64,000 bases of DNA from Lachnospiraceae bacterium. GTDB lineage: Bacteria; Bacillota; Clostridia; Lachnospirales; Lachnospiraceae. The position numbers and the translations under genes are program-made. The stretch is taken from contig JAQVCT010000004.1 in assembly GCA_028689655.1 (NCBI GenBank), positions 62,001-126,000 on the forward strand. The letters are read 5' to 3'. The notes beneath the pieces were generated by a model that ran no database searches, was not told the origin of the DNA, and saw nothing but the letters and a program-made list of their open reading frames with translations. Below, piece by piece: positions 62,331-64,000 of the stretch (positions are counted from its first letter, which is position 1; every line of letters starts with the position of its first letter).

Positions 62331-63332
62331 ATGCTTACTATTTCAGATATTGCCCAAAAGGCGCAGGTATCCCGCACGCTGGTATCCAGAGTGCTGAATA
62401 ATAAGTCTGGTGTCAGCCCAGAGAACAGAGCAAAGATTCTGGCTATTATAGAAGAAAATCATTATGTGCCCAGCGGTCTCGCCCGTTCCCTTGTCATGCA
62501 GAAGACACAGACCATCGGTGTCGTCATGGATGATCTGTGCAACAGCTACTTTTTCGATCTGATATCCGGCATCCAGGATGCTGGTGAAAAGCTTGGCTAC
62601 AACATTCTGTTCTGCAATGGTCACAGTACCATGGAGACTAAAATGAAATATGTGGATTATTTTTCCCAGGGACGCACAGATGGTATGATCGCCTATGGAA
62701 GTGATCTTGAAAACGAACCGCTATTTCTCAATATGGCATCCAAAACTTCCTGTTTCGTACTGATTGAAGGACAGCTTTCCTCCAAAAATATCAATAATAT
62801 ACAGCTTGATAATTATACAGGTGCCTACAAGGCAACCACGCATCTCATAAAACTGGGATATCATAACATTCTCCATTTTACCGGAGATATGAACTATAAT
62901 GTATCACTTGAACGTCTGAATGGATTTGTCCAGGCAATGCATGACAATAATATGCCCATCCAGGCAAATACCATTGTCTACGCCGATTATTTTGAAAAGA
63001 TTGCCTATCAGCAGATGAACCAGTTACTGAACGATGGACACCGACCTGATGCCTGCTTTTTCGGAGCAGATAAAGCTGCTTTCGGAGCCATCCGTGCTAT
63101 CTATGAGCATCATCTTCGCATTCCTGAAGATATCGCTATCATTGGCTTTGACGATGATGTTCCCGACTCCAGAGATATGATCTTCCCGAATCTTACCACC
63201 ATGCAGCAGCCACTGTATGATATGGGGAAGACAAGCGTCGAACTGTTGGTCAATTCCATCGAGAACCCAAACGCCGAGCCACAGACGAAAATATTTGAGC
63301 CAAAATTTATCATTCGTGATACCTGCCGCTAA
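62331..63332 (+). CDS. LacI-family transcriptional regulator of the chitosan locus
   Basis: A 333-residue regulator: LTISDIAQKAQVSRTLVSRV (helix-turn-helix), hinge at about 45-60, then the sensor with IGVVMDDLCNSYFFDLISGI, DYFSQGRTDGMIAYGSDLEN, LIKLGYHNILHFTGDMNYNV and IAIIGFDDDVPDSRDMIFPN. Divergent from the ABC/kinase/chitosanase operon and followed by the GH4 gene; the same palindrome lies before both, so it is the likely repressor of the whole locus. AGGAAAGG precedes the ATG. Confidence 0.93.
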   Translation: MLTISDIAQKAQVSRTLVSRVLNNKSGVSPENRAKILAIIEENHYVPSGLARSLVMQKTQTIGVVMDDLCNSYFFDLISGIQDAGEKLGYNILFCNGHSTMETKMKYVDYFSQGRTDGMIAYGSDLENEPLFLNMASKTSCFVLIEGQLSSKNINNIQLDNYTGAYKATTHLIKLGYHNILHFTGDMNYNVSLERLNGFVQAMHDNNMPIQANTIVYADYFEKIAYQQMNQLLNDGHRPDACFFGADKAAFGAIRAIYEHHLRIPEDIAIIGFDDDVPDSRDMIFPNLTTMQQPLYDMGKTSVELLVNSIENPNAEPQTKIFEPKFIIRDTCR

Positions 63333-63402
63333 GTCTGCGGTTGAAATGCCCACCAATGAAGGATGTTCTACATTTCATTTCTGGGTTTTTCTTTCATCTT
63401 GA

Positions 63403-63418
63403 TGTGTATCGATTCACA
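63403..63418. promoter_or_regulatory. LacI-type operator, site 2 (before the GH4 gene)
   Basis: TGTGTATCGATTCACA, a 16-base palindrome with one mismatched pair and a central CG. It shares ATCGATTCACA with site 1 at 62069. It is 80 bases upstream of the GH4 start, so the GH4 gene probably has its own regulated promoter. Confidence 0.75.
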
Positions 63419-63498
63419 CTCATGCAAATCAAGATACCCGTTCACGTATATGGTACTTACCATACCTATTTTAGAAAGTTTAGAAAGGACTATTTATT

Positions 63499-64000
63499 AT
63501 GACAAAAAGAGGATTAAAAATTGCGACCATCGGTGGCGGTTCCAGCTACACTCCCGAATTAATTGAAGGTTTTATTAAGCGTTATGAAGAATTGCCTGTA
63601 AAAGACATCTATCTGGTAGATATCGAGGAGGGGCTTGAAAAGCTTCATATCGTATCTGCTTTCGCCCAGCGTATGGTGGATAAATGTGGTTATGACTTAC
63701 AGATCCATGCCACTTTGGACCGTGAGGAAGCCCTGCGGGACGCAGATTTCGTTACCACCCAGTTCCGTGTAGGACAGCTGGAAGCGCGCATCCGTGACGA
63801 ACGAATTCCACTAAGATACAATGCCATTGGACAGGAAACCACCGGTGCCGGCGGCTTTGCCAACGCACTGCGCACGGTTCCTGTGATCTTGGATATCTGC
63901 GAAGATATGGAATGTCTCTGCCCTGATGCCTGGCTCATCAACTTTACCAATCCATCCGGTTTGGTAACGGAAGCTGTACTGAATCATACTTCCATCAAAG
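63499..64000 (+). CDS. GH4 family 6-phospho-glycosidase (partial, runs off right edge)
   Basis: The first 167 residues of a GH4 enzyme: NAD-binding loop KIATIGGGSSYTPELIEGFI, VKDIYLVDIEEGLEKLHIVS, DADFVTTQFRVGQLEARIRD ahead of ERIPLRYNAIGQETTGAGGF and the metal-site region AWLINFTNPSGLVTEAVLNH. These match the 6-phospho-beta-glucosidase branch (CelF/ChbF/LicH). GH4 enzymes use NAD+ and Mn2+ and mostly act on 6-phosphorylated disaccharides; ChbF of Escherichia coli hydrolyses phosphorylated chitobiose. That fits a kinase plus ABC import system for chitosan oligomers. GAAAGGA lies about 10 bases before the ATG. Confidence 0.9.
   Translation, partial: MTKRGLKIATIGGGSSYTPELIEGFIKRYEELPVKDIYLVDIEEGLEKLHIVSAFAQRMVDKCGYDLQIHATLDREEALRDADFVTTQFRVGQLEARIRDERIPLRYNAIGQETTGAGGFANALRTVPVILDICEDMECLCPDAWLINFTNPSGLVTEAVLNHTSIK

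Overview
The window reads as chromosomal DNA of an anaerobic Firmicute, most likely a gut Lachnospiraceae (Clostridium cluster XIVa). This rests on family content and gene style, not on a marker-gene search: pyruvate phosphate dikinase, DUF6062, DUF6106 and DUF975 proteins, a GlnRS/DUF2225 pair, a BMP-type nucleoside transporter, many LacI/ROK/AraC-regulated sugar operons, strong AGGAGG ribosome sites and moderate GC. No tRNA, rRNA or CRISPR array was seen.

Layout. 1-5.0 kb: a polyol/sugar operon (SDR dehydrogenase, FGGY kinase, GPH symporter, partial at the left edge) divergent from a ROK regulator, with a matching 14-bp inverted element at both promoters. 5.1-7.9 kb: rsmJ and a chemoreceptor. 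8.1-14.7 kb: an AT-richer accessory island with a serine recombinase, MATE exporter plus acetyltransferase with a divergent AraC regulator, a possible 32-residue peptide gene, a pentapeptide-repeat protein and a scar of an integrative conjugative element (a ParB/membrane-protein fusion) that stops at the 3' end of ppdK. 14.7-21.3 kb: ppdK, an AraC regulator, a cytidylate-kinase-like protein, DUF6062, TetR and a small acidic membrane protein. 21.4-31.9 kb: a nucleoside salvage operon (ribokinase, BMP lipoprotein, ABC ATPase, two permeases, two nucleoside hydrolases, a YczE-like membrane protein), followed in the same direction by a LacI-ribokinase fusion. 32.1-36.1 kb: MocR regulator, DUF2225, glnS. 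36.3-40.6 kb: two damaged genes, a DUF975 gene with an in-frame TAG and a GGDEF-EAL gene with a frameshift, around a class I glutamine amidotransferase. 40.9-50.5 kb: a DUF2142 membrane protein, then a sugar ABC operon with two TIM-barrel epimerases and a Gfo/Idh oxidoreductase, divergent from a LacI regulator. 50.6-55.0 kb: coenzyme A genes (ECF S component, coaX, coaBC) and guaB. 55.3-56.7 kb: two small membrane proteins. 56.9-64 kb: a probable chitosan/chitooligosaccharide locus (GH46 chitosanase lipoprotein, BadF-type kinase, sugar ABC transporter, LacI regulator, GH4 glycosidase cut by the right edge).

How the genes work together. The nucleoside operon would import nucleosides, split off the base and phosphorylate the ribose. 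The chitosan locus would cut chitosan at the cell surface, import the oligomers and phosphorylate and hydrolyse them inside; one palindromic operator lies before both its ABC operon and its GH4 gene. The 42-49 kb operon carries the enzymes for an oxidise/epimerise/reduce treatment of an unidentified sugar. Extragenic repeats are frequent: a 53-bp array, an 82-bp array with covarying hairpins, a 97-bp array before coaX, and two copies of a dispersed element.
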